DNA of 64,000 nucleotides from Paragordius varius (GCA_964247055.1 OZ176051.1:5580001-5644000); one strand, 5' to 3'; shown: positions 13,170 to 29,716, counted from the first letter of the stretch. The notes: generated from the letters alone by a model not told the origin. Numbers and translations: made by a program.

Positions 13170-16100
13170 CTACAACAAAATAATGTTAAAATGTAAGGGT
13201 AATCATACCAAAATGTAATCCAACTCAAGGCTCAAAAACTTTTTGCGCATAGGCATCTTTTCTCCACCTATTATAAAATAAATATAAGAAAATCAATTTC
13301 CTTATAGTTAATCATAGAATTGAAATTATACAGACAAAAAGTATCCTGTAGACTAATTTTTTTAAACCTTGATTATTCAAATTAAAACGTATATTTGAGT
13401 CGCAACAAGATTGGAGATATAAATTGGTAACTTATAACATAATTAACAAAAATCTAACAAAAAATATAGTTTTTTATTTAAAAAATTAGCGTTATCTCTA
13501 TGTATTATTCATTTTTTTGGAAATTTGCGTATACTATGTCTTTTTTCGATTGGGCCAACTCCTGTAAGGTTAGACAGTGAGGTATTGTGCTGTAAACCAC
13601 CTCCAAATGGATGATATATTTCTAAGTTAAATCTTGATAAATTGATAAACACATCGATGCCATTTCCGCTGAATTGGTATTGTTCATAGAGATTAGCGAT
13701 ATCAGTTTTACCTACAAGGTAATAAAAATTGCAAATTAAATTCAGTTAGTTTTTCATTGATAGCAACTTAGCTATATTATTAACTTTAAATTGATGCAAA
13801 AATGCCAATAATTGTTATTAGTATAAAAATGATATCTGGTAATATTTATAGTTAACATACCAATATCTTATGCATATTTAAAAAGTTAAGTCAAAAATTA
13901 CCTTGTATTCTAAGAGGTTCAAAAGGATGATTTGTTTCTGATGACGAGCTTGTTAAAATTAAATCTAGAGATGGAAGGTAAACCATACACTCTACACGGG
14001 AAAGCGGGAGACAGCTAATAAAATTTTTTTTTATAAAGTATAAATAAAATACATTAGTCAAGTCAAATGGCCTAAATAATTACCTAAAACGAAAACTTGA
14101 CGGGTTAACTCTCAAATAAACCAAAACATTAACGGGAAAATTGGTGGTGGCAACATAAACAACGTTGGAATTTGTATTCATTTCCTCGTGTGATTTCTTT
14201 TCTTCTGGTGTTTTTTGATCTAATATTGGATATTAAACGATTCTCGCAACATAAATGGATGTGAATTAAAAGTTATTTCCTAACCCAAGAATTAATGGTA
14301 TAAAAAATATCCATTATTATTTAATGACGAAATCGGTATTAAAATTTGTCTTAAAAATTAAAAATTTACGTTTTTTGTCACCCGTAGGAGGAAGGATTGG
14401 AAGCGGTTCCAATACCATTTCTATAAAATCCAGCAAATGTGGATGCAAACAATTCTCCTATATTTTATATGAAATCACAAGTTACTATACCAATTTTAGT
14501 CCTTACGAATCGTAAAAATAACCGCAAAATATCGAATTTAAAAAGTTAAGGCAGTTTTAATTTTAATTCCAAAAATAAACTTATTAATTATATTTTATCT
14601 ACTACTGTGAGCCCTAAAAAGCTCGTATTGAAGTCTTAGTTTCGGCAAAAGATTTTATAAAAAAATTCACCTTGATAAACGTTTTAATGGTTAACCAAAC
14701 ATAAAGATCTGCAGTTTTAAATGATTCGTTGCTTATTTTTACGCAATTATCAGATGTGGGATTTGGTTTTGTACGATCATTATTGAATATATGATGCGAT
14801 GAATATTGTACCTAAATAAAATATAATAAATAGTGGCCTGAAAATTAATTAAAATTTTTGTTGTGTTAGACCCTTTTTAAGAAATGCCTAATTGAATTAT
14901 AGCTAGCAAGCACTTACTTTAACATTTAATCCAGGTAGGACTATGATTGAAGAATATTTTAACATATTCGTATTGATAAACGCTTTTATTTTGTCCAATA
15001 TGGCTGATAGAAAATATTGATTTTGTTTACTCCCTTCTCCATTACCAATCCTTTTATTCCGTTTAACTTTGTGGTGATTTTTTACAGAAATAATGGTAGC
15101 CAAAGATGAATCAGAGGCTGGTTTAGTCATTATATTTTTCTCCCTTCCCATTAATCTAAATAAATGGAATACTCAATAATCGTAAGATATAAAAACGAAA
15201 AATTTAAAAAAAAAATTGTCAAAAACTAAAAGGATATATTTAAAAAATTTTTACATGTATAATTGTTCGGTATTTAAAACAAATTATATTATAAATTACA
15301 ATAAAAATTGAAAAAATTAAGAAAAAAGCGGTTATTCAATTTTTGCGTTTACATTTTTTATTTCCAAATTTTGAGCATGATGCAAAGTACAAAAAATATT
15401 TAAAAAAGTCGTTTTTCATAAAAAGGGGGAAATGGGTCAACTTATCGCCAATAGATATGTGACTATTATAGATATAGAAATATTATTATATATAATACTC
15501 TTTAAGGAGGTCCATATCTTTGTTTTGGTTGAAAAGTATAAAAGTACCCGAATCAATGTTAACATTAACATCTAGGTCAAAATTAATTTTCGATTCATTA
15601 TTTGACGTTTTTATTTTAGCATTTTTTCCCATTTCTGAAGCCAAATTTGATTCTTTCTTAACATTCTCAGGCAAATTGGAATTTTCGTCCCCAAGCGAAA
15701 ATTTGTATAAATTCAAAGGCTGTGAAAATGATCCATGTGCATTTCCTTACAAGATATTATATGATATTTAAAATTTGAACAAAATTATTTTTTGATTTTT
15801 AAAGCCATCCACCATATTTTGACAAGGAATATACTCAGTTATTAAATATAATGTTAAAAATTATTTAACATACAAGATATCTATTCAATACAAAATAACC
15901 GATTATTTAAACGTTGTAAATTGTATATATAAAGTTTTATCGTATATACATTCCTAATAATAGATAAAATTAATATTTTGATACTTGTAATTTGTGTTTT
16001 GTGCAACTGTTTGTCCTTTACTTCATTTTCAGCTCTAAAAATATATGTTATATAATAATGATTAAGGAGAAAATTATACGCGTCGCGACAAACGTAATAT

Positions 16101-19100
16101 TTGCCACCATAAGATCGGCTCTTGATATGTTTTTTGCGATAACGTCGTTTTCGACAACACAATTCTTCCTTTGTAATAGCCAAAGAATTTTGTCTCTGGT
16201 GTCTACACATAGTACAAATTGAAAAACTGTTTAAATTGTACAAAATAATCAACCAACTCTATTTGATATTAATAATTACTTTTACCAACCGGACAAACCG
16301 GTGACAAAAAAATGGTTCCTAAATATGAACCAGTATCATTATCAAAAGGACAAGTGTTTATGCGTAACCATATTTATCCATTTTGAATAACAACCGTTAA
16401 TCACGACCATCATAGATTTGTCCATAATATAATGTTAAAAAATCTTGAAATAATATTAATATACTTAACACCCACATTGAAATTCATAAAGTAAATGTTC
16501 AAATAAAAAATATTTAACCCTTTGGTTGCAAGAAAAGGTTGTAATGTTGCTGAATCATCTTGGTCAAATGACTGCTTTAGCAACGCCTAAATTTTTGTAT
16601 ATTTTTTAAAAATTCTGAAATAAATCAAATATTAATGGATTATAAAAGTTGTGTTATCTTAAAGTGTGTACAAAATGATTAACTTATTACTAAAGGATAA
16701 CCTTACCCGCAAACTCTGTTTATTTATTCGCCGAAATATATCTTGGCGATAATCCATTGCAACTTGAGATTCAATGTTAAGCAATTTTGTAGTTTCTTTT
16801 TTAATTAAATATTCGCTTGCCCCCAATTTTCTATATGTTAAAAAGTATAAAGGCGTAAATTACTATGTGAATAGTTTAGTAAATACATGTAAATTTTGGC
16901 ATCCATATAATATATATATTTTTATTTATTAATTGTTTTAGTATTATATAATATTTTTTAATTTGTTACTCTACAGGAATAGCAATATAATTTAAAATTA
17001 ATGGTTCAGATTGGTTTATAACTTTTATTCAAAGTAGATGTTAGTTATATAATAAAAAACTAAGCGTAATTATGGTTTTATTAATATAAATAAGGTAGAA
17101 GATACTTCAAAATGTGTAATGTTTTGGCTCTCTCTAAATACTCATCAATTATTTTAGAGGGAATAATTTTTAACGGATCATCTGGATTTGATTGAGGTTT
17201 TAACTGCATAACACCGCTATTTGGTAGTCGATTGTCATGCTTTTTTAAAGAATGATGTTTGAATTTTCTCAATTTTAATTGGGGGATCTTTTTACGCGCA
17301 CTTTTGATGTCTTTTGTAACCAGGGTTGGTTTTTTGAGAGATATCGAATCATCATCCCATGATATGAGGCTACCTTCAAACGATCTATCATCGTCTAAAT
17401 AAAATTTTAAATTTTATTTGCAAATATTTGATTAATATAGCTAAAAAAATACTTGTAATTTCTTCATTGGTTAAAATAGTTAGGGTGTATATTAGACTTT
17501 TAAGGCATATGCCTATGTAAGTGTTTGAAAAGAAATCAACACCATTCATATTCCAATTCACATGTAGAATCCATTTAGGAATTTCGGCTTTAACTATATA
17601 AAAGATTGTGAAAATATAAATATAAAATGAGTATAATTAAATAAATATGTGATATTTTACGCGCTGATGTATTTGAGCAAACTTCATAAGTACCGTGACG
17701 GACATAACAAAAATTTGTCAATAAATTTTGAAACATTTTATCGTAAAGCATTATGTTTGGTGTGGTATTATTGGTCAAAGATAATTTTTTATTAGATGCA
17801 CTGAGTGTATTTGTAGAGTGCAATGATGTCTTTTCCACACTAAAATCATCTGGTGTATTGGCTAAGTAGAGATTAGGGGTCCAATCATCCCACGATGGAT
17901 CAAAATCTGTAGTGAACCTAAAATATAAGTTTTCGGAAATAAGAAAGATATGACCGGACGCTTTTAAAAAATATAATATGCAAGTAAAAAAATGTAAAAA
18001 AGTTTTTTTGATGATACCGCGTAATTAGGTTTGAGAAATGTCCATGGCATATAAATACATCCTTGGTGTAAGCATATATGCGGGACATTTCGATGGTTAG
18101 TACGAGATTTATAGGTTCTTCATCTAACATACTTATAACTTGGGTACCTAAAGCCTTATCCGCACCACTATTCATATCAGTTTTATGGGATTCATTTGTG
18201 GTACATGGTTTGTCAATTATTATAGAAGAAGAAATACTATCGGGATTAGAATGCGATTTTTCGCCTCCGACTGAAAAATTTTCATCGGGGCGTTTATGAT
18301 ACATGGCTGATATGTTTCTATTATATATCTATATAGTCAAAAAAGTATTATAGTTTATTTATATATTTACCGTTTATGTGACGTTAGATTAAAACAATGC
18401 GTGCATCAAAATTTCTAAAGTTTATTATATAAATTAAATTGTTGGATGTTATTTTAGATAAATATAGAATTTATATATTAGTTAATCGGTAAAACAAAAA
18501 CCAATTTGTTAAGTTATATCAACAAAATATGTTCTATATATTTAAGCGTTTTTGTACATCAGGCGGTTTTTGTAATGGTAGGCTGATACCCAGGTTTTCG
18601 ATATTAAGCTCCAAAATTATTTGGGTTAATACTTTGGGTGGTTGTTGCGGCAAAGGAAATGTTAATTTATTCATAACCTAAAAATTATTATAAATATAAG
18701 TATATTAATAAAATCTCGTGCTTTATAGCAATTTTCCGGAAAACTTTGGCCTATTCAAATTGTATAAATGTCATTTAGGAGCCGAGAACCTATTTTTTTA
18801 AAGTTACCAAGTGTAGTCAAAAGTGACCGGTTTAACAAAGAGGAGATGCCAACGTAAAGCACGCAGACGATTAATTTGATACACCAGCCATTTTGTTTAT
18901 CTGATATTAAATTACAACCACATAAAATTTGAGCCCGCCAAAAGATAGCACTCTATTTTTATGGAGTAACTCAAATTTGTGCCGAAAAAAGAAAATATTT
19001 GCGGAAATTACCATTAGAAGAAAAAGGAAAACTATCATTTGCTGGCAGAAAAATATGGTACATGCTTCATCATTTTAGACAATGTGAAACATGGTTTGTA

Positions 19101-22100
19101 AATAGAAATGAATTCATGTGATTTGGGCGCTCAGATTACATAATTGCGGTACACTAAAGTTCAAAAGTTATTGGGTGATGAGCCAACACAAACTTAACAA
19201 TGATTTGCCAAAGCATTAAATGTATTACTATCAATATAGCAATGGAAAGAACAATAAACCTGGTAAATGGGTCCCACACAATTTGAATGAAGTTAAATCA
19301 AATTACGCATCACCAAGCGGTCTATCAAAACAAATGCCAAATCATTTGCTAAAAGACCGTGCTTTGTGTTGATAGAAGCAGAGCGATATTGCATTAAACT
19401 TTAGAAACGCGGTAAAACCGCTGATACGCAACGCTATCGCCAATAAACGAATAATTTAAACCATACATTAATCGAAAAACGGCCGCGGCCAACAATGGCA
19501 GAGTGATTTTGATACATAACAATGCTCCGTTCAATGCAGAGCCGGGGGAAATGGCTTCGATGGAAAATTCTTTCGCATCTGCTAAACTCCGCTGTGGCGC
19601 CATCTGATTAAAACAACTTCGAACGGTCACACCGAAGAGAAAAATGGCTTTACAAATGAATCTCACTCAAAAAACAATGAGTTTTTCTGGCTCGGCATTC
19701 ATATATTAACCGAGAGATGAGGGACATGATATACAATAGATTTCATTTTAAAATAAAATGTTTATTAACGATAAAATCTATATAAATTTATAATCACAAC
19801 TACCAAGTAAACGGCGAAAACAGTTTTAACCTGTTCTGTTGCTTCTTGAACATCTCTTTTAAGTGTAGCCCGTTGTTCATTCCAATATTCATAAGCGGTT
19901 TTATAATTTATATATATTAATATGGCTTTATCAATTGCCAATGCTTGAACATTCAAATGGGGTCGCTGAACATCCACAAACACAATCGTTCCATCTTGGA
20001 TGTGAGAAAATTTGGATGAATAAAATTGATTCTGGAAGTATAAAACCAAAATAATATATGTAAAAATAAATTTGTAAAAGATTTTCGGTAAAACTTTGAT
20101 TGCATGTTTATATGATATAATAAGTTAACTTTTATGCTATTCTTTATCATTATGTAACAAGTAAAATGGGCCAACATTGTATATTCAAATTCCGCTTCTT
20201 CATACAATAAATTTCGACTAATTTGTCCCAAAGATGCTGACAGCCTAAACTATAATATACAATAGCAATATATATATATATATATATTATATAAAAACGG
20301 ATTTTATTTTTGTAATTAGCCAGTTTATTGTTAATATTATTTAAATTCAAAACTATTTATAGGCTCCCTTCATATTAAATTATATAAAAGTTAAAAAAAA
20401 CTTTTAAATTGGCCAAAGTACGCTTAAGATCACATTTTGATGTAGGCATTTCCGCATCATCGAAATATATATTGGAAATATTGAATTCGATGGCGCTTGT
20501 TTCAAATCTTATTGCAATATTTGTGGGAGTTGCCGCTGTTAATTGTAGGCCCTATAATGTATGTTTTTTGAAAAAATAAAGCTTACATCCAAATGATTTA
20601 TGATGACATATCATTTAAAAACTAAAATTATCGAGTAAAAGAGCCAATCTAAAAGGTATCAGGACTTTTACTGTTTAAAATCTTGTGATTGGGTAAAATT
20701 GAAAGATTTTGAGCTAAATTTTCGAGTTTTTATATAGGGCTAAACTTAAAGCAGTATGAATAAAAATCGTAATTCCAGTAGCACACTATAATTTGGTACA
20801 CTTTTTACAGATAAGTTTTTTTTATAAAATGGTAAAAGAATTGGTTTTTATTTTGGGACAAAAACAGGTATAATTTATCATGAAATTCGTTCTTTAATTA
20901 AATGCACTAGACCAACTATTTAAAGTAAATACAGCCACTAAATGGTATTGGGAAAGGGGCGCTAACACTTGTAAATAAGTAAAAGCTTATAACGTATTGA
21001 ACCTATAAAATTATATGCATTACAAAGTTGAAATTGAATTCCTTTTGACAAATAGGAATATTCGTTTACTATCCACAAACTATTAATGAAATAATAATAT
21101 AATTTAATTATATATTTGGTATTAACCTTAAACTTCAAATTTAGGTCATAAAGATATTGAGACAATGGATTGGTAGAGGGTATTGGAACTTCGACATTTT
21201 CTAAAGTATGTTCAATCCAAAAAATAGATTGTGTATATGTAAATTGTTTCTTTCCAATTTAATAATCGTTTAACTTACAGGTTTAAATTATGAAATATAT
21301 TATGGCGGAAAATATAAAATAATGTTCGGGAAAACATGTGGTTATTTGAAAAAATAAAATTATATCTGTTAACAAAACGAAACCGATTCTATGGTCACGT
21401 CGAAATTAGAAACTGTAAAAAAAACAATATAAACAGAGAGACATGCTTTTTAAATTATTTCATTTCTCAACTAAAAATACCTTCCTCTTGAGGATTGAAT
21501 GTAGGCATTTGTGGTTGATCGATTCCTGTGAGCCGTTGAAGTAATTCGTTTACTTCCTAAATTATTAATGATAATAATTATGATTTTTTCACATAGATAT
21601 GGGGACATATAAGCAAAGAAAAATTAAGTCATACCTTCATAAACACCTTTTGTATAAACACCAAGTTATTTAGTAAATCGGTAGTGAGTGTACGTTCGAA
21701 ATAATCGATTTCCATGTTTGCCCTAATGCATGCCCTTAAATAACCCAACTTTGATTTAGTAACGTATTTTCCGAATTTAACATTGTAAATGTCCCATTCA
21801 TATAATACGGTTAGTTTGACAAGAGGCAATTTAATCCGCGTTTCAGGAGAAAATTTTAACAAAGGATCTTGAATCTAAAAATGTTAAATAAACATTACAG
21901 CCATAAAATATGCAAAAAAAATTGTTACCAATGATTTCCAAGTAAGGCAATGATCAGCAAAGTAAAGGGACGCCAAAACTTTATTCGTTTTGTTGCATGT
22001 TAAATATATGTTACGGATGGTGTAAAGAATTTTGAGTGAAGGCAAAAGAGCTGCTTCGAAATCAATTTGTTTCCATCGAATGCTATGAAAAAATATATAT

Positions 22101-25100
22101 TTAATATTACCTTTAAGCTTTTTAAAAAGACAAAAATATATCTTCTTAATGGACCATCAAAATCAAAATATTTTTAAATCGAAAAATAATTGGTTACTTA
22201 ATGCAATAAAAAGCATCATCCATATTCATTCCATTATTTGTGTATATCGTATGACGCATAGATTTGGGTTGATTAGAAAATTTGCTACTTGATAAATTTG
22301 TTGGAAAATCTCTCAATGTTTGAGTAAATTTATTACTGATTCTGGTAAATATTTCATGCAATACGATCGGATGTTCAGGCATTTCCAACTTTATGAATCC
22401 TATTTCAATCAGCACGGCATCTATTAAATAGAAAAATATGGACAGGATATTTTTGGATGTTATTTAGCAATAGTCTAAAAATATACTTTTGATTTTCTGA
22501 TTAATTAGCAGGAAAGTATTGTTTATGGTGGAAACACTCTGAGCGGTAAAATTAAGCAGGATATGGGAGGTGTGTGAAAAACATTCAATCATCGTAATAC
22601 TCATTTGTGGTAAGTTAATGACCATTGATCGTTTATTAATACGCTCTGAATAACAAATTAAAATTTGGAATTTTTAACATAGATTTGTTTTTATTATATG
22701 TTGCCAGATAGCCAATATAGCAAAAAAGCATTATTATAATTGATGAATAGCGAGATAAAGCGAAAAAAAGTTTAAGTCAGTTAAAATCCTCTATGTTATA
22801 TATGATATCTGGCAGTAAATTACAATAAATCCTTAATTGTTTTTTATAAAGATTTTTGAAAAATTCACTTACTTTCATCTTCAATTTTAGAGTATGCGAG
22901 TTTCGGTATTTGTAAACTAAAAATTGGATTCAATAACTCAATCTGGAGATTAAGTCCTTCAAGGGCAAACCATAAACGTATGTAAGCTATGTGAGTTATG
23001 ATTTGTAGGTCAAAAGATTCACATTCTAATAAAATAAATTAAATGATTATTCATGGAGTTCTTTTACATTAAATGGGAAAAAATTGTACAATTACCCCAA
23101 TGTATATTAATCGCATCATTGGTTGTATTGACATTCTTTTTATTTAAATTATGAATAATGGCCATATTGATCATTGGGACATTAAAATTAATCTTATTAA
23201 TTGCAAAATTTTGACAATTTTTCTCGATGGGATTTATCGGATGAGAAAGTAAATTATTAAGCTGATTATATATATCTTCAATCATTCTCATTTGCGTTTC
23301 GTATAAATGGCTCTAAAATATATTATATAAAAAAATTTTATAATAATCGAATTCAAAATAATTTACACGATTACATTAACTTACATCTATAGTTTTAAAC
23401 TCTCCGGGAATCGATAAAAGTGAGGAATTGCTTATAAGAGAGGTTTCTGAAATAGTTGAATGTAAGGATGGGTGGGATATATGGTCAATGGTATGTTCAT
23501 TTAATTTTAAAGGCGATGAGTTTTCGTTTACATTTTGTTCTATATTAGCACTTGAATGGGAAGTAAAATCTCTTTCTGCGGTTTGGTTAGAATCTATGGA
23601 AAGAATGTCACCAAAATCCATCTCATTACCAAAAAATCTATTCTTAATTTCTTGTTTGGTAACGTGGTAACTTTTCATTACCCAGAGGACCTTTAAATAG
23701 TTTTAATTTAGTATAGTCCTCAAAAAAATGTCATACAAAAAATCTAAATGGTACCTGATAAATCAATTTTAGCGCAGAAGTGTTAACATGATGCGAAAAC
23801 GTTTCAATTTTAACGAAAAACTGAGTACGGATAGTGTGAATATAGGATTTACTTTTAGGCGTCAAAATATATGGCAATATAATTTGTTTTATTGCCTTAT
23901 TCGTAGATGAAGACCCTATACAGGGAGTAAATAAAACAGTAGTTCCATACTTCCCTTCAAGCAATATGTTTCGAAATATGAATAAACGTGAATCGGATTC
24001 ATTCAACGTACTAATGGAGTTAAGCAAAGTATGCGAAGGTTGTTGTAAGTTGGGAACACAATCTCTTTTTTTTAAGTTAATGTTATGAGACGATGATTTT
24101 TTGTTCAATAAATTGGTATAATCAATATCTTCAATTAAATAAAGCTGTATAGTAATGATGGTCATTTTGACATTTAAATCGTATTCGCGGGTTTTATTTT
24201 CCAGTAAAGTTAATGGTGTATGTAAACATTTGAACATTTTATCAAAAAGGATAAACGCTAGGGTAAATTCATTGGCAAATTGGTTGATTGTAAATTTTGC
24301 GGTTAAAAATGATTCAAAAATACCGCTAAGTTTATCAATCTTAAGTTCGAGCAGTATTAACCAATCTTTATAGTAGCCTGGTAATAAAGGTATCAGTTCA
24401 TTGTTCAAACCATGAAATTCCCCAATATCTACGGATCCATTTTTAACTAGGTGAATTATGATAAAACGTTATAAATATATTTTATAATATTATTTACTAG
24501 AATAAATGCTAAAAGTTAAATAGAGAATTTGAAAATATCATAGCAAAAAATACCATAGTTTTTTTCCTGATAATAAGATTTGGATTCTACTTGTAGAGGC
24601 TTCAATATCTGAGTCCTATACATGTTATGATATCGAGGGCGCACCCATGGCAATGATATCCAACTATATATTTTGTTATAAATGGAATTACATTGAAAAG
24701 AAATTTTTAAGAAGATCAAATCAGGAAATAAAGTGATAAACACATTTTGACTTAACTATCAGCTAACATTAATTTTTTCCATCAAATATAAATAATATGC
24801 AATTTGTAACCTTTTCAATTACTTTTGGGAATATATCAAATTGGATCATGATATATATAAATTTCAGAATTTTCCAAATTATTAATAATCATTTATACAT
24901 TTTAGACTTTTCTGATAAATGTTTGTAATCCATCTACCTGTATAATAAAGCCCGTAAATTTTTATTAGGCACAAATTCGTAGGTAGACACTAATAATGGG
25001 TTAGGCTGTTTGATAGAAATGGCGGTTGACGATTCAAGCGCTAAGTTATTTGCTTTTAACTCCGTACAATCATTAGTTGATGATTCAATCGTAGTTGTAT

Positions 25101-27538
25101 GATACAATTTTGTTAAATACTCAGAAATTTGGATTAAGTAACAATCTTTTAATGCATTTATAGTGTTTTGCCACTCAAGTGATTTGGAAAAGTAGATCAT
25201 TATCATCAAAGTAATATTTTGAATGTTACATTGATTTAAATCGACTTTTGAATAGGATTCTTTGATTAACAAATAATTTTTGTAAAAAGATTGGAGTAGG
25301 GTAAAACTTGGATTCATAGCTATGTTAATGGCTAACTCAGAATACGTGAAAGGTAGATGTGTTTGCTATAAGAAAAATTGTATGATATACGTAAAATATT
25401 ATATTTAAACCATGCCCTTCAAAAATATTTATATATCACAATTGGATATAATAATTTTTCAAATAAAATATTACCTCAATCAAAACTAAATAATTTTTTT
25501 AACAACTTTCTTTCTCTACCTGAAAAGTTAATGAGTCGGCAATGGAAATAAAATGCAATAATGACGCATATAAGATACGTTGTTGTTTAAATGTCAGGTT
25601 ATTTTTATGCGTAGTTAATGCATCCATAAACCGATTAAAAGGATACTGCCAAGCTACGACTGTGGACAAAAGAGTGCTAAACAAGTGCCATTCATCTCTA
25701 AAAAAAGTGTAAAATAAACTATAATTCTGTTTTTTTAAAAACCAAATTTCCAAAAATTATTTTTTTTACTGATCAAAACTTTCGTCGGGGTTGTTTTGTC
25801 TATCCTTTACATCGGTATCCACATAAAATTTTGCGGGTATATTAAACCATATGTTTTGTAATGTAATATCAATTTTCATGTTAGGAGAAATGTCATTTGA
25901 TTCTAACTCACTGTGTTTTGTTTCGTTGGGCATGTTAATACGAAATATACTATGATCGTCATTAGTTAAGACTGATAAAAGCAGGAAATGTGCATTAACC
26001 TTAAATTAATATAAAAAAAAATAATTTTGAATAAAAATTTGCATATATAATTTGTTATTTCTATACCTTATTATACTTTGATACTACTGAATAAGCATGC
26101 GATAATATTTATAAAAATATTTACATTTAGGTAATAATTAAAATTTTCGAAACTTCTTAATAAATTTAAAGAAAGTAACAAAGATAATGCATATAAAAAA
26201 CAAATGATAAAGATGATATATTTAATAAATAATGAAAAAAATACCTGTTTTAACCCAAATTCCATCATATCAAAGCTCTGGGATTCATTGTTAGTATCAA
26301 GAGAATCTTTGAAAATATAGGGAACTTTTGAATTATTGTCGGATATAAATGCACATTTTGGTTGTTGATTTGGTTCAGCTAAACGTCTGAGTTGAAAATT
26401 TACGCTATCAATGTCCATGTTGATATCTATATAAATTAAATTTGATATAAGAAATTTCACGTAATTGGCATAAATATTTTCAATTAAATTTTAGTGTATA
26501 AAGATTTCTGTGATATTAAAACCATTGTAAAGAGAAAACATCTAAATTATACGTAATCATGGATTAGATTAATACAAATATATATATATATATATATCTC
26601 GCTCTAATTTATTAATTTATTTTAAAAAGCTAAAATAAAGCAAATTGTAATTAGAATCGGATAAAATTAATATTTAAAAACCAGAGTATTTTATATCTTT
26701 GACTTCGTATTGACGAGTTTTCCAACACAATTTACATAAATTAATAATGAAAATCGTAAAGGTGGTAGCGATTTGCGGAGCGATATCTAACAATGGTAGA
26801 GACACGCGTTCCAATATTAAACAGTTTTGCATCATGTGAATGTATACCTATACAACCATTATAAAGTTAAAAAAATTACATTATTATATTTAGATTTAGC
26901 TCCCCTAATATAGCAAATAAGAGAGATTAAAAATGTCATATAGGTAAATTTAGTCAAATCCTTCACAGCTAAACAAGGTAAATCTGTAAAATAAAAAACT
27001 ATTTATATAATGAAATCTGATTGATTTCATATTTGGATATAAAAATTATCGGCCCGCTTATTGTGCGAAAGTATAATATACTATTTTAGAAATATAATTT
27101 GCCCATATATTGATATTTACATTAAATATTATTATACATGATTTAAGTTTTATTAAAAAACATAGAACTATAGTTTTTTCTGAAATATTAACAAAAGAAT
27201 TAACATTACTCCCGATATACTTCCACTGCAATGTAATTTTAGTGGATCATCATTACAATTGTAAGTGGAGACAACTTCTTTATAAACGTTCCAGTGAAAT
27301 TCTCTTATAGAATTCAAAAAGTCACTTGTTCCCTTGTGGGATAGTATTTTATTTTTCGTATTATTATTATTTGAGTTTAATTGTTGATATATTAGCGTAA
27401 TTATATCAAGTGTTAAGGGTAAAATTCGTATGTGGATATCCTTTTCCATCCTTATACCCAAATGTAAACACGGATTTTGACAGCTATTGATAAAATTTTC
27501 GGATAAAAGAAGTTTATAAATATGTAGAAAGATAATAA

Positions 27539-27578
<40 letters not shown>

Positions 27579-29716
27579 CAAAATTTTAAATAATGTAGAA
27601 ATTAAATCAAATATGAAAACTTAAACGAAAAAATCAAATAAATAGAATAATTAAAATATGTAGGGAAATCATAAAATAAAGTATATTTAAGTTTATATAA
27701 TATTTTCATTAAATTATCTTACTTAACATCCAACAATTTATAAGCCAATTCTTCATCATTATGATATTTTGGATATATTGTTTTCGCCCAATATGGGCAT
27801 GAATTTAAGGTGGCAAATTGTGAAATTGGATATCTAATATTGTATGAATGTCTCAGTAAAAATTAAACAAAGACAAAACGGATAAAAAATAAAAGAATAA
27901 TGTCGTTTTAAGTTGCGAAATAAGTAGAATATAAGTTCAAATTGGTAACGCACACAATTTATAATCTACAATTTAATCATGCAGGTATAGTTAATAATTC
28001 ATAAATAAAACATCAAAAAAAATGTTAATTACATTTTGGCTTTCTTTATAGTGTTTTTCATATTACATATCCACACAAACAAACATAAAAATATATTTAA
28101 ATCATACTTATCACTGTTTATGCTATATTTTGGCCAAAATAACACATTTTCATACAGGGGTATTTGATTTTGTCCACTTAAATCAACTTTTCGCGATGAA
28201 AAACATTTCTTATTGTTTAGTAGAGGTGTAGTATCTCTTTCATTGGAAAAACAGGGGGGTTGTGATGTAATAGTAGAGTCCTTAAATCCCTGATTATTTT
28301 CTAATGAGGAAAAAGATGATTTTGCGGAAGAAAAATTGGAGTTATTCGTTGATACTGGAATATATGTTTCCTCAATACTTGTTGCTAAAGTTTTGGCATC
28401 TTTCAAAATCTTGGATAATATAAACACATAATTACATAAAATTATATGAAAGTTAATTAAAACCAAATCAAAAAGTCCTATGTACAATGAATGTTGTTTT
28501 ATTCAAAATTTAAATCTAACCAGACAAGCAAAACAACTTACAATATTTTCGCTTGCCTGCTGACTATTGGTAAAATCGATATTTAAGGGTTTAAAAATTT
28601 CATTCATATGCATAGCGGTTTCAAATTCATTGAATGCTGTTTTATTAACAATGTCCACAATTTCGTCCACATATTTCATGCGGGATGCATTTATCAACAA
28701 AGGTTTTAACCGATGTGTTAATCCATCATAAAATGATAAATATGTTTGTTGATTTTTATGCAACAATGTTTGTCTGTTATTCAAGTTGGGTAAATTGTAT
28801 CCATCAACATAAAAATAGGGGATAGGTAAGTATCCACATTCAATGTATTCATTGCTACTTTTGCAATCATTTAACTTTACATTGGAGTAAAGGGCTAAAA
28901 TTAAGGCATTCGTATTGGGTTGTTTGTTATCGCCAAATACTACCTTAAAATTTGCGTGCCCATAGTTGCAATGATAAAACGATGAGGCCATCAATTGTAT
29001 TGAAGAAAACTAAATAAAATAATTACAAATGGGGGGTATAAAGCATTTTGTTTTCTAAAAAAATTGTCTGATAAAAATTTAATAAAACATAATACATTCA
29101 AAACCTAACAAAAATTAACATATCAAAGCGAACAAAATTGATTTAGGGTTTTGGCTGGTCAAAAAATGAAAAACGGTTTTATCCACAAAGTCATTCACGG
29201 TAATTAAATAATACCAGAAATTTTTTTACTAAATTACAAAACGTCAGGATTTCACAATTTTTAAATATCGCTACAGGTTTATACCATTATTTTAATTGTA
29301 TTTTATATTATGTTAAAATTTTAACATATTTTGAAAAAAGGTTACTGTCACCATTATCAGCCCATACGTAGTATGTAACTATAAATATTACTTTTAATTC
29401 CAAGTAAATTGGATTTATGTCGGATGATAAATTATTAATTTCAATCGTGATTGTGCTTTCCCCTTCCAAAGATATTGCCCAAACATTCAATTTTAAATGG
29501 CTATTATCATTATTAATATTACTATCTTTGATTTGTTTTAGATTTTTAATTTTAGCAAACTTTTGTTTTATTATTTCAACATTAGTTGATGATGTATTAG
29601 CCTCCTCTTTCAAAAAAGACAATGCATTGTTTAATAAGTCTATATTTTGATGGCCATGTGCGGTGGTCATTTCAAAGGTAAATTGTATTTGTTTAAATGC
29701 ATCCAATATGCATTTC

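Noticed and set aside
14324-14515. Plus-strand open frame with RIGSGSNTIS
   Set aside because: It is the antisense of BLTP1 exon 54, which reads HPHLLDFIEM on the minus strand with fitting splice phases.
16290-16400. Candidate minus-strand exon reading RINTCPFDNDTGSYLG
   Set aside because: It has no AG acceptor in the needed frame, and exons 16519-16586 and 16108-16202 join in phase without it.
19394-19666. Minus-strand open frame in a BLTP1 intron
   Set aside because: It is the antisense of the mariner remnant, whose plus-strand translation gives transposase landmarks.
23428-23670. Plus-strand open frames at 23428-23670, 24155-24373 and 29417-29650
   Set aside because: Each lies opposite a supported BLTP1 exon in the correct minus-strand frame.
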